Part shown: positions 1 to 6,983 of the stretch, in pieces | Position numbering within the stretch: position 1 is the stretch's first letter | Layout: each line of letters opens with the position of its first letter | NCBI GenBank assembly: GCA_037442205.1 | Contig: JBBIQS010000079.1 | Location: 1 to 36,477, forward strand | Direction: 5' to 3' | Length of the DNA: 36,477 nucleotides | Origin: JBBIQS01 sp037442205 | Lineage (GTDB): Bacteria; Myxococcota; Myxococcia; Myxococcales; UBA5297 | Made by a program: the position numbers and the translations under genes | The notes under the pieces: model-generated | What the model saw: only the letters and a program-made list of their open reading frames with translations | The model's database searches: none | Told to the model about the DNA's origin: nothing

Positions 1-220
1 CCGGCCGGGGAAGCTGTGGCGCGCTGACCAGCAGCTCGACCGCGCAGCCGCGCCCCAGAATCCACAAATCGGTCGCCGGCTCGCCCTTGGAGAAGAGGGT
101 CTGCCCCGGCTGCAGTTGCTCGGGCCTGAGCAGGTCGAGCACGCGGGAGAGCTCGTCCGACTCGAACTGCGAGAAGAGCGGGACGGCCCGGACCAGCTCC
201 TGGAAGCGCTGTGGTGTCAT
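1..220 (-). CDS. Cyclic nucleotide-binding domain protein, N-terminal part only
   Basis: This gene starts at the ATG at 220 and runs off the left edge, so only about 73 residues are visible. They read MTPQRFQELVRAVPLFSQF and then the pattern L-x-P-E-x-L-x-P-G-x-x-L-F-x-K-G-E-P, which is the start of a cyclic nucleotide-binding (Crp/cNMP) beta-barrel. In such proteins this domain either senses cAMP/cGMP and controls DNA binding, or sits in front of another output domain. The C-terminal part is outside the window, so whether this is a transcription factor or another cNMP-domain protein cannot be decided. It lies 48 bases downstream of the hydrolase gene on the same strand. Confidence 0.75.
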   Translation of the reverse strand, partial: MTPQRFQELVRAVPLFSQFESDELSRVLDLLRPEQLQPGQTLFSKGEPATDLWILGRGCAVELLVSAPQLPRP

Positions 221-268
221 TGCGGCCGGGGATTGTAGCGGATGTGCCTCGGGCTGCCACCGGCCCTC

Positions 269-1198
269 TCAGGGCGTGCGCGCCAGCGGGCGGGTCTCGC
301 CGACGTCCAGCAGCCACAGCCGGTCTTCGGGCAGGCCGGCCTGCGCCCAGAGTTGGCGAATCTTCTCCGGCGGCTCGCTCTGCGGCTCGTCGGTCAGCCG
401 GAAGGTCCCCCAGTGCATGGCCACGAAGTTGCGCGCGCCGAGCTGCCGGAACCCCTCCAGCGCCTCCTCGGGATTGACGTGCTGCGGCTCCATGAACCAG
501 CGCGGCTCGTAGGCGCCGATCGGCATCAGCGCCCAGTCGATGGGGCCCAGGCGCTGGCCGATCTGGGCGAAGCCGTCGAAGGCCGCGGTGTCGCCGGCGA
601 AGTAGGCCGCGCCCTCCGGTCCGCGCACCACGAATCCCGACCAGAGCATGTCGTTGCGGTTCCAGGGGAAGCGCATCGACCAGTGGCGGGCCGGGACCGC
701 GGTCACCTCCAGCTCGCCCTCGCGGTGGCTCTGCCACCAGTCGAGCTCGACCACCCGCTCCAGTCCCAGCGACCTGAGCAGCCGCCCGTTGCCCAGCGGG
801 ACCACGTACAGCGCCTCGGGGCCGATTCTCCGCAGCGTCGGGGCGTCGAAATGGTCCCAGTGGTTGTGAGAGACCAGCACCAGGTCGAGCGGCAGGATGT
901 TCTCCAGGGCGACTCCCGGAGGCACCCGGCGCTCCACCACCCCCGTCAGCCGCTGCGCCCAGACCGGGTCGGTGGCCAGCAGCTTGCCGCCCAGGCGCAG
1001 CAGGAAGGTGGCGTGGCCGACCCAGGTCAGCGAGGACTCGAGCGCGCAGATCAGCGAGCCGTCGTTGGGCCTCACCGGCGCTCGAAACTCGGGATTGGGA
1101 TCGAATGGGACGCGGCCGAGCAGGCGGTCCAGGTTCCAGCGGGCGAGGTGGCGCGCGCTGCGGGCAGGCCTGCTCGTTCGGTCGTCGAAGCGTCCCAT
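269..1198 (-). CDS. Metallo-beta-lactamase-fold hydrolase, UlaG/NAPE-PLD-like
   Basis: A 309-residue cytoplasmic protein of the metallo-beta-lactamase superfamily. The metal-binding signature HNHWDH is at residues 111-116, preceded by the strand VLVS. The family's early GHAT motif is at 61-64 and DPVW at 77-80. Further probable metal ligands are the Asp of AGDTAAF (about 203) and the His of AMHWGTF (about 262). This pattern, with MHWGTF near the end, is typical of the UlaG/RomA/NAPE-phospholipase D-like branch, whose bacterial members are zinc- or iron-dependent hydrolases of mostly unknown substrate. The same frame stays open far upstream, but homology-like sequence begins just after MGRFDDRTSR, so I chose the ATG at 1198. 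No signal peptide is visible. The substrate cannot be inferred. Confidence 0.85.
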   Translation of the reverse strand: MGRFDDRTSRPARSARHLARWNLDRLLGRVPFDPNPEFRAPVRPNDGSLICALESSLTWVGHATFLLRLGGKLLATDPVWAQRLTGVVERRVPPGVALENILPLDLVLVSHNHWDHFDAPTLRRIGPEALYVVPLGNGRLLRSLGLERVVELDWWQSHREGELEVTAVPARHWSMRFPWNRNDMLWSGFVVRGPEGAAYFAGDTAAFDGFAQIGQRLGPIDWALMPIGAYEPRWFMEPQHVNPEEALEGFRQLGARNFVAMHWGTFRLTDEPQSEPPEKIRQLWAQAGLPEDRLWLLDVGETRPLARTP

Positions 1199-1277
1199 GG
1201 CGCGGGGGATGATGCCCTGCCCGCGGCGCCTGCGCACGCCATAGCGCGGCCTGATGCCCGCAACCCAATCGGCCCTT

Positions 1278-1367
1278 CCGTTCGGCCTGAGCGTAGCGAG
1301 CGAAGCGAGCGGAGTCGAAGGCCCTCGACTTCGGCTCGCTTGGCGAGCCTCCGCTCGGGCTGAACGG
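1278..1367. repeat. REP-like imperfect inverted repeat
   Basis: A 90-base element between two minus-strand genes. The outer arms CCGTTCGGCCTGAGC (1278-1292) and GCTCGGGCTGAACGG (1353-1367) are reverse complements with two mismatches. The interior carries short direct repeats of GCGAGCG/AAGCGAGC and the words GAGTCGAAGG and CTCGACTTCGG. It resembles the TGAGC...GTCGAAGG class of repetitive extragenic palindromes of GC-rich genomes. Only one copy is visible in this window. It could act as a transcript-stabilising or attenuating hairpin between the DUF72 gene and the hydrolase gene. Confidence 0.6.
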
Positions 1368-1407
1368 AAATCTTCGCGCGCCACGACGATTTCCAACGAG
1401 TAGTAGC

Positions 1408-2358
1408 TCAGGGAGGCGGGGCCGCGGCCTCTCCTTCGGTCCCGACCTCGACGTGCCGCTCCAGCACCTCGCGGTAGCTGCGCACCAGCGGCTCCGGCGC
1501 AGCCACCCGCCGGCCGCGGACCATCGACTGCAGCATGGTGGCGTTGGCCGCCGCCTGGCCGCGGAAGTGGTTGTTGGTGACGACGTAGATCTCCTTCGCG
1601 GTGGCGTCGCGCTCGATGGCCTGGGCCCGCTGCACCCAGGGCTGCAGCTCGTCCTCCTTGTAGAGGTAGTCGTAGCGCGCGTCGCGCCCGGCGCCCTTGC
1701 GGAACCAGTCCGAGTAGTTGCGCCCATGGATCCGGATGTAGCCCACCGCCGAGGTGGCCACCGCGCTCGGCTTGATCGAGCGGTGGAACAGCGGCTGGTC
1801 GATGTTGACGAAGCCGATCCCCTGCTCCCTCAGGCGCAAGTAGACGTCGGGGTGATTCCAGCTGGCGTGGCGCACCTCGAGGACCAGCGGCAGCCCGCTG
1901 AGCGCGCGGGCGACGTCCCACAGCCACTCCTCGGCGGCCTCGTCGCGCTTGAACGACCAGGGGAATTGCATCAGCACCGCCCCCAGCCGCCCCTCGCCGT
2001 GAAGGACCTCGAAGGCCTCGCGCACCTGGCCGATCTCCTCGCCGGTCAGCGCGTTCTCCCGCTCGTGGGTGAAGCGCTTCCAGAGCTTGGCGGTGAAGCG
2101 GAAGTCGGGGAACGGGCGCACCCGAGCGCACCAGGCTTTGGCCACCTGGGCCGGCATCGGCCGGTAGTGGGTGCTATTGATCTCCACCAGGTCGTAGAAG
2201 CGGGCCAGCCAAGCCAGCGGGTCGAACCCGCGCGGCGCGGGATCCGGATACACCCGCCCCCACCAGTCCTCGTAGTCCCAGCCGGCTGGCCCGATGCGGA
2301 TCACTGGCCAAAAATGCGGAAGCCGCCGCCTTCCGACAGCGGGCGGCACGGCGCTCAC
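1408..2358 (-). CDS. DUF72 (YecE-like) family protein
   Basis: A 316-residue protein of the DUF72 family, a TIM-barrel-like fold of unknown biochemical function found across bacteria and archaea. Family hallmarks visible here are IRIGPAGWDYEDWWGRVYP near the N-terminus, FYDLVEINSTHY, RFTAKLWKRFTHE, LGAVLMQFPWSF, LVLEVRHASW, the segment YIRIHGRN, and IYVVTNNHFRGQAAANA near the end. I used the GTG at 2358, 8 bases after the stop of the upstream small gene, because it gives tight coupling. A second GTG at 2304 (VIRIGPAGW) would give a more typical family N-terminus and is a real alternative. Function in the cell is unknown. Confidence 0.85.
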   Translation of the reverse strand: MSAVPPAVGRRRLPHFWPVIRIGPAGWDYEDWWGRVYPDPAPRGFDPLAWLARFYDLVEINSTHYRPMPAQVAKAWCARVRPFPDFRFTAKLWKRFTHERENALTGEEIGQVREAFEVLHGEGRLGAVLMQFPWSFKRDEAAEEWLWDVARALSGLPLVLEVRHASWNHPDVYLRLREQGIGFVNIDQPLFHRSIKPSAVATSAVGYIRIHGRNYSDWFRKGAGRDARYDYLYKEDELQPWVQRAQAIERDATAKEIYVVTNNHFRGQAAANATMLQSMVRGRRVAAPEPLVRSYREVLERHVEVGTEGEAAAPPP

Positions 2359-2366
2359 CTGCCTGC

Positions 2367-2519
2367 CTACTCGCGCTTCTTCTCCCGCTTCTCCAGCTCT
2401 TCCTTCTCCTTGCGCTTGCCCGCCTCCACCAGCTCGCGGACCCTCTTGCCTCCGATCTTGCCGCCCCGCCGACCGGCGTCCGAGCGGCTGGTCTTGCGGA
2501 CCTTTTCGCCCCTGGGCAT
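2367..2519 (-). CDS. Small basic hydrophilic protein, KGG-like repeat
   Basis: A 50-residue protein, MPRGEKVRKTSRSD then GRRGGKIGGKRVRELVEAGK and a Lys/Glu-rich tail ending EKREKKRE. The start is the ATG at 2519, preceded by AGGAG at good spacing; the open frame extends upstream but has no better start. The GRRGGKIGGKRVRELV stretch resembles the short RKGG/GKKGG motifs of small stress-induced hydrophilic proteins, but I cannot assign it firmly. The C-terminus is predicted to be a charged helix. It sits 8 bases upstream of the DUF72 gene, so the two are probably co-transcribed. Confidence 0.6.
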   Translation of the reverse strand: MPRGEKVRKTSRSDAGRRGGKIGGKRVRELVEAGKRKEKEELEKREKKRE

Positions 2520-2637
2520 CGGAATTCTCCTGTCCGGAAGATGATTGCCAGCGTCCGGCAGGCGCAACCCGCCGTCAGATCAGGGCTTTCGCTCGTCCGC
2601 TTGACGACAGAGCGTGGGATCACCATCCTGTCGCGCC

Positions 2638-3264
2638 ATGCCAATCCTGCGCGGTGCCGTCAGCTTGTCCCGATTTCTGGCCGAACCCCCGGCGCGCGAG
2701 CCCAAGACCTGGCTCGCCAAGGGCCTTCGGGTTCGCGCCTTCGAGCCTTTGGAAGCCAGCAGCGAGGAGGACCGCTCGGCCGGTTTCGTGGAGCTCGAGG
2801 ACCACGACGCCACCGAGTTCTCCGCCGGCAACCTGTTCTACGCCGAGCACGCCCTGTTCTCCTGGCGGGTGGACCAGCTCAAGGTGAGCGCCTCGGCGCT
2901 GCGGGCCGAGCTGGCCAAGTGGGCCCAGGCCTTCGAGCGCGACCAGGGCCGACCGCCCAGCCGCGTGGAGAAGGCCGACCGGCGCGGCATCATCCAGCAG
3001 ATGTTCCGCGCCCGCACCACCCCGCGCAGCAAGGTGGTCGACGTCTCCTGGAACCTGAAGACCGGGCATCTGGAGGTCTGGGCCGGCTCGCGCAAGTCCG
3101 CCGAGGAGATCGGCGAGGCGGTGGAGAAGTGCTTCGGGGTCAAACTGTTGCCGCTGACCGCGGTGGCGGTGGCCGGGGCGCTGGACATCCCCGACACGGC
3201 GCTGGTCCCGACCCCGGAGCTGAGCCTGGGGACGCAGAGCGAGGTGCGCGATGTCGAGGCGTGA
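2638..3264 (+). CDS. rdgC: RdgC-like protein, N-terminal half
   Basis: A 208-residue protein starting MPILRGAVSLSRFLAE. Its second half lines up by eye with E. coli RdgC: ADRRGIIQQMFRART, then SKVVDVSWNLKTGHLEVWAGSRKSAEE and FGVKLLPLT correspond to the RdgC segment around its SLLPRAFSRF, WIDTVNGLIMVDCAS and LPVVPLS. RdgC is a ring-shaped, non-specific double-stranded DNA-binding protein that restrains RecA. The usual length is about 300 residues, so this copy covers only roughly the first two thirds. The next gene overlaps it by 14 bases and supplies what looks like the rest. An upstream in-frame ATG at 2614 is possible, but the conserved start is at 2638. Confidence 0.7.
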   Translation: MPILRGAVSLSRFLAEPPAREPKTWLAKGLRVRAFEPLEASSEEDRSAGFVELEDHDATEFSAGNLFYAEHALFSWRVDQLKVSASALRAELAKWAQAFERDQGRPPSRVEKADRRGIIQQMFRARTTPRSKVVDVSWNLKTGHLEVWAGSRKSAEEIGEAVEKCFGVKLLPLTAVAVAGALDIPDTALVPTPELSLGTQSEVRDVEA

Positions 3265-3901
3265 GCGGGCGGCACAGGAGGCGGCGTTTCTGCGCGGCGA
3301 GGTCGGGGTCGACGGCCGCCCGGCGGACGACGCCCCCGACAAGGCCGACGTCGAGGCCGGCAAGGCCCGCGAGCAGTTCTTGCGCGGCAAGACCTTCGTC
3401 GGGCGCGAGTTCCTGACCTGGCTGCTGTGGCGCAGCGAGGCGGGCGAGCCGCTGGTCGAGGTGGACGGCAAGCCGGCCACCGTGCTGTTCGTCGACCGGA
3501 TCGCGCTGCGGGGCATCGCCGGCGAGACCACCGAGGTGGTGGCCAAGGGAGTGGCCGCGCCCTACTCGGCGCTGGTGCGGCGGGCGCTCGACTCGGGGCT
3601 CTTGGTGCACTCCGCCCGGCTGCGGCTGACGCACGACGAGAAGAGCTACGAGCTGAGCGTCGACGCCGAGTTCCTCGACATCAAGAGCGCCCGGCTGCCC
3701 GAGCTCTTGTCCGAAGAAGAGGACGACCGGCTCACCGAGCGGCTCGCCCTGGCCGAGCAGGCCTCGGCCCTCCTCGACGCCCTGCTGCGCTCCTTCCTGC
3801 CCCTGCGCGCCGGCAAGCGCTGGAGCAAGGAGGCGGTGCCGGCGATGAAGGCCTGGATGCGCGGCGAGGCGGGCGAAGGGCGGCAGGCGCGCGCTGGGTA
3901 G
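3251..3901 (+). CDS. RdgC-associated C-terminal domain protein
   Basis: A 216-residue protein overlapping the end of the RdgC-like gene by 14 bases in another frame, with GAGG a few bases before its ATG. It contains FVGREFLTWLLWRSEAG (about residues 49-65), a beta-rich middle with DRIALRGIAGETTEVVAKG, then SALVRRALDSGLLVHSARLRL and a helical end with ERLALAEQASALLDALLRSFLPLR. The G-x-EFLTWLW element and the final L-R-x-x-K-x-W pattern recall the C-terminal part of long RdgC-type proteins in deltaproteobacteria, where both halves are one polypeptide; this is from memory. I infer the two products act together on DNA. No enzymatic motif is visible. Confidence 0.55.
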   Translation: MSRRERAAQEAAFLRGEVGVDGRPADDAPDKADVEAGKAREQFLRGKTFVGREFLTWLLWRSEAGEPLVEVDGKPATVLFVDRIALRGIAGETTEVVAKGVAAPYSALVRRALDSGLLVHSARLRLTHDEKSYELSVDAEFLDIKSARLPELLSEEEDDRLTERLALAEQASALLDALLRSFLPLRAGKRWSKEAVPAMKAWMRGEAGEGRQARAG

Positions 3902-4551
3902 GGCGCGGCGCAAGAGCAGTCTCTTCGGCTGCGATCCCGACGGCCCTGTGCACACTGCCAGGGCCGCTTCGAGACCCCGGGGAGTTGATGGCGAGGGATG
4001 TGAGGACTTTGGCGCTCCTAAGCCTGATCCTGGGCTTGCATTCAGTTTTTGGGTCCTCCCGAGCGCCGATTCGGTCTTGCCGAGTGACATTTTGTCTTCC
4101 CGAGCACCGATTTCAGTCTTCCCGAACTCAATTTCGTCTTCCCGAGCGCGGATTCGGTCTTCCTGAGCACCGATTCGGTCGAGAATGTCCTGAAAGCGGT
4201 GTACGGGGGCGGCGGGTGGAACAGCGGTCTTACCGAGCGCCGACTGTTGCCTGGCGCTACTTCCTCAGAACCCTCCTCTCCGACCCGCACTGGCGTACAT
4301 CATTCCGAAATCCGTTGACACCGAAGTGTTACTCCCGACCGTTTCCTGGGCCATCTCAGCTTCATGTTCGACCTGCTCATCATTTTTCAACTGGACCAGA
4401 CACTGCGACGGTGTAACATGTGTCCTGCGCTTGAATCTCTTGGAGGGCTTCTGGGGATGCGATGTGCGAGCAGCATCGGCGGCGGGCCGGTTCGTGACCG
4501 ATTCGGATCTGTGTTTCGGTCTGTTCGCCTCGGCAAGGCTCTTTTAAGGGA
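3902..4551. other. Gene-free 650-base stretch with repeat array
   Basis: No gene can be supported here. The short hairpin AAGAG-CAGT-CTCTT at 3912-3925 lies just downstream of the RdgC pair but has no T-tract. From about 4050 the composition drops in GC, and a degenerate 21-base repeat array follows at 4053-4177, with one isolated copy at 4227-4247. Open frames across the stretch have no recognisable protein similarity. A TGA at 4495-4497 closes the frame of the downstream RHS gene, so no upstream part of that gene is visible in frame. The stretch marks the left edge of the accessory region. Confidence 0.6.
4053..4177. repeat. Degenerate 20-22 bp tandem repeat array, six units
   Basis: Six head-to-tail units with consensus GTCTTCCCGAGCRCCGATTCG start at 4053, 4074, 4094, 4116, 4136 and 4157, with lengths of 21, 20, 22, 20, 21 and 21 bases. 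A seventh, isolated unit (GTCTTACCGAGCGCCGACTG) lies at 4227. The invariant part is GTCyTnCCGAr. On the minus strand the units would read as a loose seven-residue repeat of the type S-x-L-G-K-T-x, but unit-length changes break the frame, so it is probably not coding. No known repeat family is recognised. Spacer-repeat structure is absent, so it is not a CRISPR array. Confidence 0.75.
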
Positions 4552-5187
4552 ATGTCGTATACCTATTTCCCTTACAAGGGTGTTGGGACTGAGGCGTTCG
4601 AGTATAGGAAATTCCAGGCGGGCGCTAGCCCTGTGTTTACTCCGCTGAGGTTTCCCGGGCAGTATCAGGACGATGAGACGGATCTTTTCAATAACTGGAA
4701 CCGCTATTACGATCCCTCCATTGGTCGCTATCTGTCCGTGGATCCGATCCTTAGCGCCGCTCGAACTTGGAATGCCGGTCTCAGTCAGTTCCAAGAGGCG
4801 TGGCAGACGTTTGACGCAACGGAGCTGATTCGGCTTACTACGCCTAGGAGCGGGGCACCCAGCGCCTACTCATACGCTCAGAACAATCCGATTTCCTTCA
4901 ATGACCCTACCGGACTTAGGTCGTACCCGCTACAGTCGTGTACCGACAAGAACGGCACTATGTTTTGGTCGGGAGGAACGGGGCCTGGAAAAGATGCCTG
5001 TGGAGATTGCCAATGGCTCACCGACCAGGCGGTAAAGGTCTGCGTTGATCAGGGTATGGATAACTGCATGTGCAAGATGCTGATCATTTCCAAGAATGCA
5101 GCTTGTTTCTCGTGCACGGTCGCGCCGCCGAAACCCAAACCGCTGCCTCGATCTTGTAGGGGTGGTCCCATGCCGTTTCCGGGATGA
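4552..5187 (+). CDS. Orphan RHS core fragment with cysteine-rich C-terminal tip
   Basis: A 211-residue protein that is only the end of an RHS/YD-repeat protein. RFPGQYQDDETDLFNNWNRYYDP (33-55), IGRYLSVDPI (57-66) and YSYAQNNPISFNDPTGL (106-122) are the RHS-associated core that normally closes the toxin-encapsulating shell. After it comes a tip of about 90 residues with nine cysteines (C130, 150, 153, 164, 172, 174, 185, 188, 202) and a Pro/Lys-rich end. RHS proteins are usually over 1,000 residues, so this is either a displaced orphan tip or a 5'-truncated relic; the frame is closed by TGA at 4495. AAGGG precedes the ATG. The tip matches no toxin family I know. Base composition is visibly less GC-rich than the flanks. 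Confidence 0.75.
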   Translation: MSYTYFPYKGVGTEAFEYRKFQAGASPVFTPLRFPGQYQDDETDLFNNWNRYYDPSIGRYLSVDPILSAARTWNAGLSQFQEAWQTFDATELIRLTTPRSGAPSAYSYAQNNPISFNDPTGLRSYPLQSCTDKNGTMFWSGGTGPGKDACGDCQWLTDQAVKVCVDQGMDNCMCKMLIISKNAACFSCTVAPPKPKPLPRSCRGGPMPFPG

Positions 5188-5238
5188 TCCGGGACCGCAA
5201 GATCCCTTGGACGAGCCCATTAGACGGGATGTGAGATC

Positions 5239-5745
5239 ATGCGCTCAGTTAGCGTCATCGCAGGCGTCCTCCTATCCGGTTGTGCGCACGGTGTTGTCGC
5301 CCCTTCGGGGGCTCGACCCGACAAGTATGCTGGTCAACCCAAGGAAGTCCCCGGACTCTCGCTGCGGGGGCAAGGCTGTCACGTCGATGTCATTGACTCG
5401 GACGGCACCGTCATCTGTAAGGGGATTGCATTTCCAGTCCCAAAGTGCTCCCCGTTGACGGTACTTCGGACGGGCGCGAACGGCGCAATGACTGGTGAAC
5501 GCTTCAGCTTGGGCTCAGACTGTCCTGCGCCGCGATTCTCCTCAGGCGTGATTGGTCCTGGCGGTTTCTTCGTCGAAGGAAAGTCTGGCGGATTCGAAGT
5601 TATTTGCGACGACGCCAGTAAGTGCCAACGTAGCGTCCTCCGAGAGCAGATCCTCGACTGTTGCCACCAGGAAAAGGCTATCCGGAACACGGCTGTCTGT
5701 AATGTGGCTCCGCACGAAGGGGTCTGCTCGGAACTTGATGAGTAG
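5239..5745 (+). CDS. Small lipoprotein downstream of RHS tip
   Basis: A 168-residue protein with a short signal peptide and lipobox, MRSVSVIAGVLLSGC, which places the lipidated cysteine at residue 15. The mature part is rich in Gly and Cys (SLRGQGCHVDV, FPVPKCSP, LGSDCPAP, VICDDASKCQ, ILDCCHQEK, AVCNVAPHEGVC), suggesting several disulfides in the periplasm. I do not recognise the family. Its position 51 bases after an RHS tip makes an immunity protein possible, but that rests on position alone. It shares the lower GC content of the RHS gene, which suggests both arrived together. Confidence 0.6.
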   Translation: MRSVSVIAGVLLSGCAHGVVAPSGARPDKYAGQPKEVPGLSLRGQGCHVDVIDSDGTVICKGIAFPVPKCSPLTVLRTGANGAMTGERFSLGSDCPAPRFSSGVIGPGGFFVEGKSGGFEVICDDASKCQRSVLREQILDCCHQEKAIRNTAVCNVAPHEGVCSELDE

Positions 5746-6039
5746 AAGCAGGTCTTCCTTCTCTACCCGCCACCCAGGAACCCGTATCAAGAAGTCCTGC
5801 GGGCTCCTGGCTGGCGCTCACCGGGCCTCACCCGTGGTCGGCATCGAACCCCGATGCTTCCGTGCGCCTGAAGCCGGCGGGTTCACTCCGGTTCCGAGCT
5901 CTTCTGGAATCCGGCCCCACCGCACCCACCCTCTTCCTGTTCGAGGCATCCCCGGGGCCGCAGTCGCGACCACGTGAGTCGCAACCGGCAGCGCCGCCCG
6001 AGCTCCGGAATGTGGGCTCAGGCGGCGATTGACCTGCGG
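5746..6039. other. Intergenic stretch, nothing recognised
   Basis: About 294 bases between the small lipoprotein and the primase remnant. Both strands were read for tRNA-like arms and small genes. The minus-strand word GGGGTTCGATGCC near 5845 looks like a T-arm, but the stem does not pair properly and no acceptor or anticodon arm fits. No gene, repeat or terminator is supported. Confidence 0.5.
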
Positions 6040-6938
6040 TCAGAACGGCGGGTTGGCCCAGTCCACCTCCTCGCCGACCGGCGGTGGTGGCGGGGACGCA
6101 TCCGCTCCGGCGCCGAGCAGGGGGAGAGGGACGGTCGAGGTGGTCGCCGTCATCTCCGGCGATTCCGGGATGGCCGTTTCACCACCGCCACCGCCGCCAT
6201 CGCCGCCCGACACCCCGGCCTTCGAGGGCTCGCTGGCGGCGGAGACAGCCTCGGCGCTACCGGAGGCGGCCACATCACCACCGCCATTACCACCGCCATC
6301 ACCGCCAACATCGGCTGCGGCGTCGCCTGCCTCCTGCAACCGCGGCACGAACCAGCGCGCCACCGACTGGTGGCCGGGTCTCAGTTCGAACTTCCGGTTG
6401 CCCTGCACCCGGCCCTTGAACGTCCGGAGCTGGCAGCCGAGCTTGAGGGCGTCGGGCAACTGGCCCGGCCTCGACGGGCACAGCTCGCTGATGGAGTCGC
6501 GGAGCTTGCTGTACTTGGTCGGCTCGGCATCGAGGCGGCGGAGTGCCTCGGCCGCTGTCACGCCCTGACCGTGCGGATCGATCTCCCCCCAGCCGTCGAG
6601 CAGCGCCCCCAAGAGGCCGGCCTGGGCGTCGGACCCGGAGAGGCCAAGGCGCGTCTCCGACGGGTCGGGCAGCCCCAGCCAAACCAGCGCGCCGCAGACG
6701 AGCTCCTGCCAGCCGGTGAACGAGCCCCACGGCTTGGAGAAGACGGTGGGCTTCCCGGCCAGCCAGTAGGCGCGCAGCACCGTGAGCGCGGCGGCAACGA
6801 GCTTGGGCCGCTGGGAGCGCACCCAACCCAGCAGGTCGGCGTGCTTGAAGTCCTTCCTTTCCTCCGGCCTCTCCAGCGGCGACTCCAGCCGGATGTGCAG
6901 CACCCGCCGCGGCGTGTCGCCCTGGAAGACGATGTTGT
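6040..6938 (-). pseudogene. 3' remnant of a phage/plasmid-type DNA primase-helicase
   Basis: About 300 C-terminal codons of a replication protein survive, ending at the TGA at 6040. The segment NIVFQGDTPRRVLHIRLES, then ERPEERKDFKHADLLGWV, PKLVAAALTVLRAYW, WGSFTGWQELVCGALVWLGLPDP and a helical GLLGALLDGWGEID matches the end of primase/helicase proteins carried by prophages, plasmids and integrative elements. The N-terminal catalytic part is missing: the frame enters the terminal inverted repeat of the adjacent IS66 element at 6939. The tail is low complexity, with Gly/Asp runs then a Pro-rich GADASPPPPP stretch. It has no start codon of its own and is probably dead. The missing half is not on the far side of the IS. 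Confidence 0.7.
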
Positions 6939-6966
6939 GTATCCGTTCAGCGAATCGCGTGCTGAC
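6939..6966. repeat. Left terminal inverted repeat of the IS66 element
   Basis: GTATCCGTTCAGCGAA at 6939-6954, continuing to GCTGAC, mirrors the right end at 9329-9356 with a few mismatches and one gap. It marks the breakpoint inside the primase gene. Confidence 0.75.
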
Positions 6967-6983
6967 GGGCGGCGTGGCGGGTG

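Noticed and set aside
4053..4247. CRISPR array
   Set aside because: The units are contiguous and degenerate, with no constant repeats separated by unique spacers, and no cas genes are nearby.
4042..4290. Minus-strand protein with S-x-L-G-K-T-type heptad repeats
   Set aside because: Unit lengths of 20 and 22 bases break the frame, and there is no supporting start signal.
5830..5870. tRNA or tmRNA T-arm-like word GGGGTTCGATGCC on the minus strand
   Set aside because: The five-base T-stem does not pair fully, and no acceptor, D or anticodon arm fits around it.
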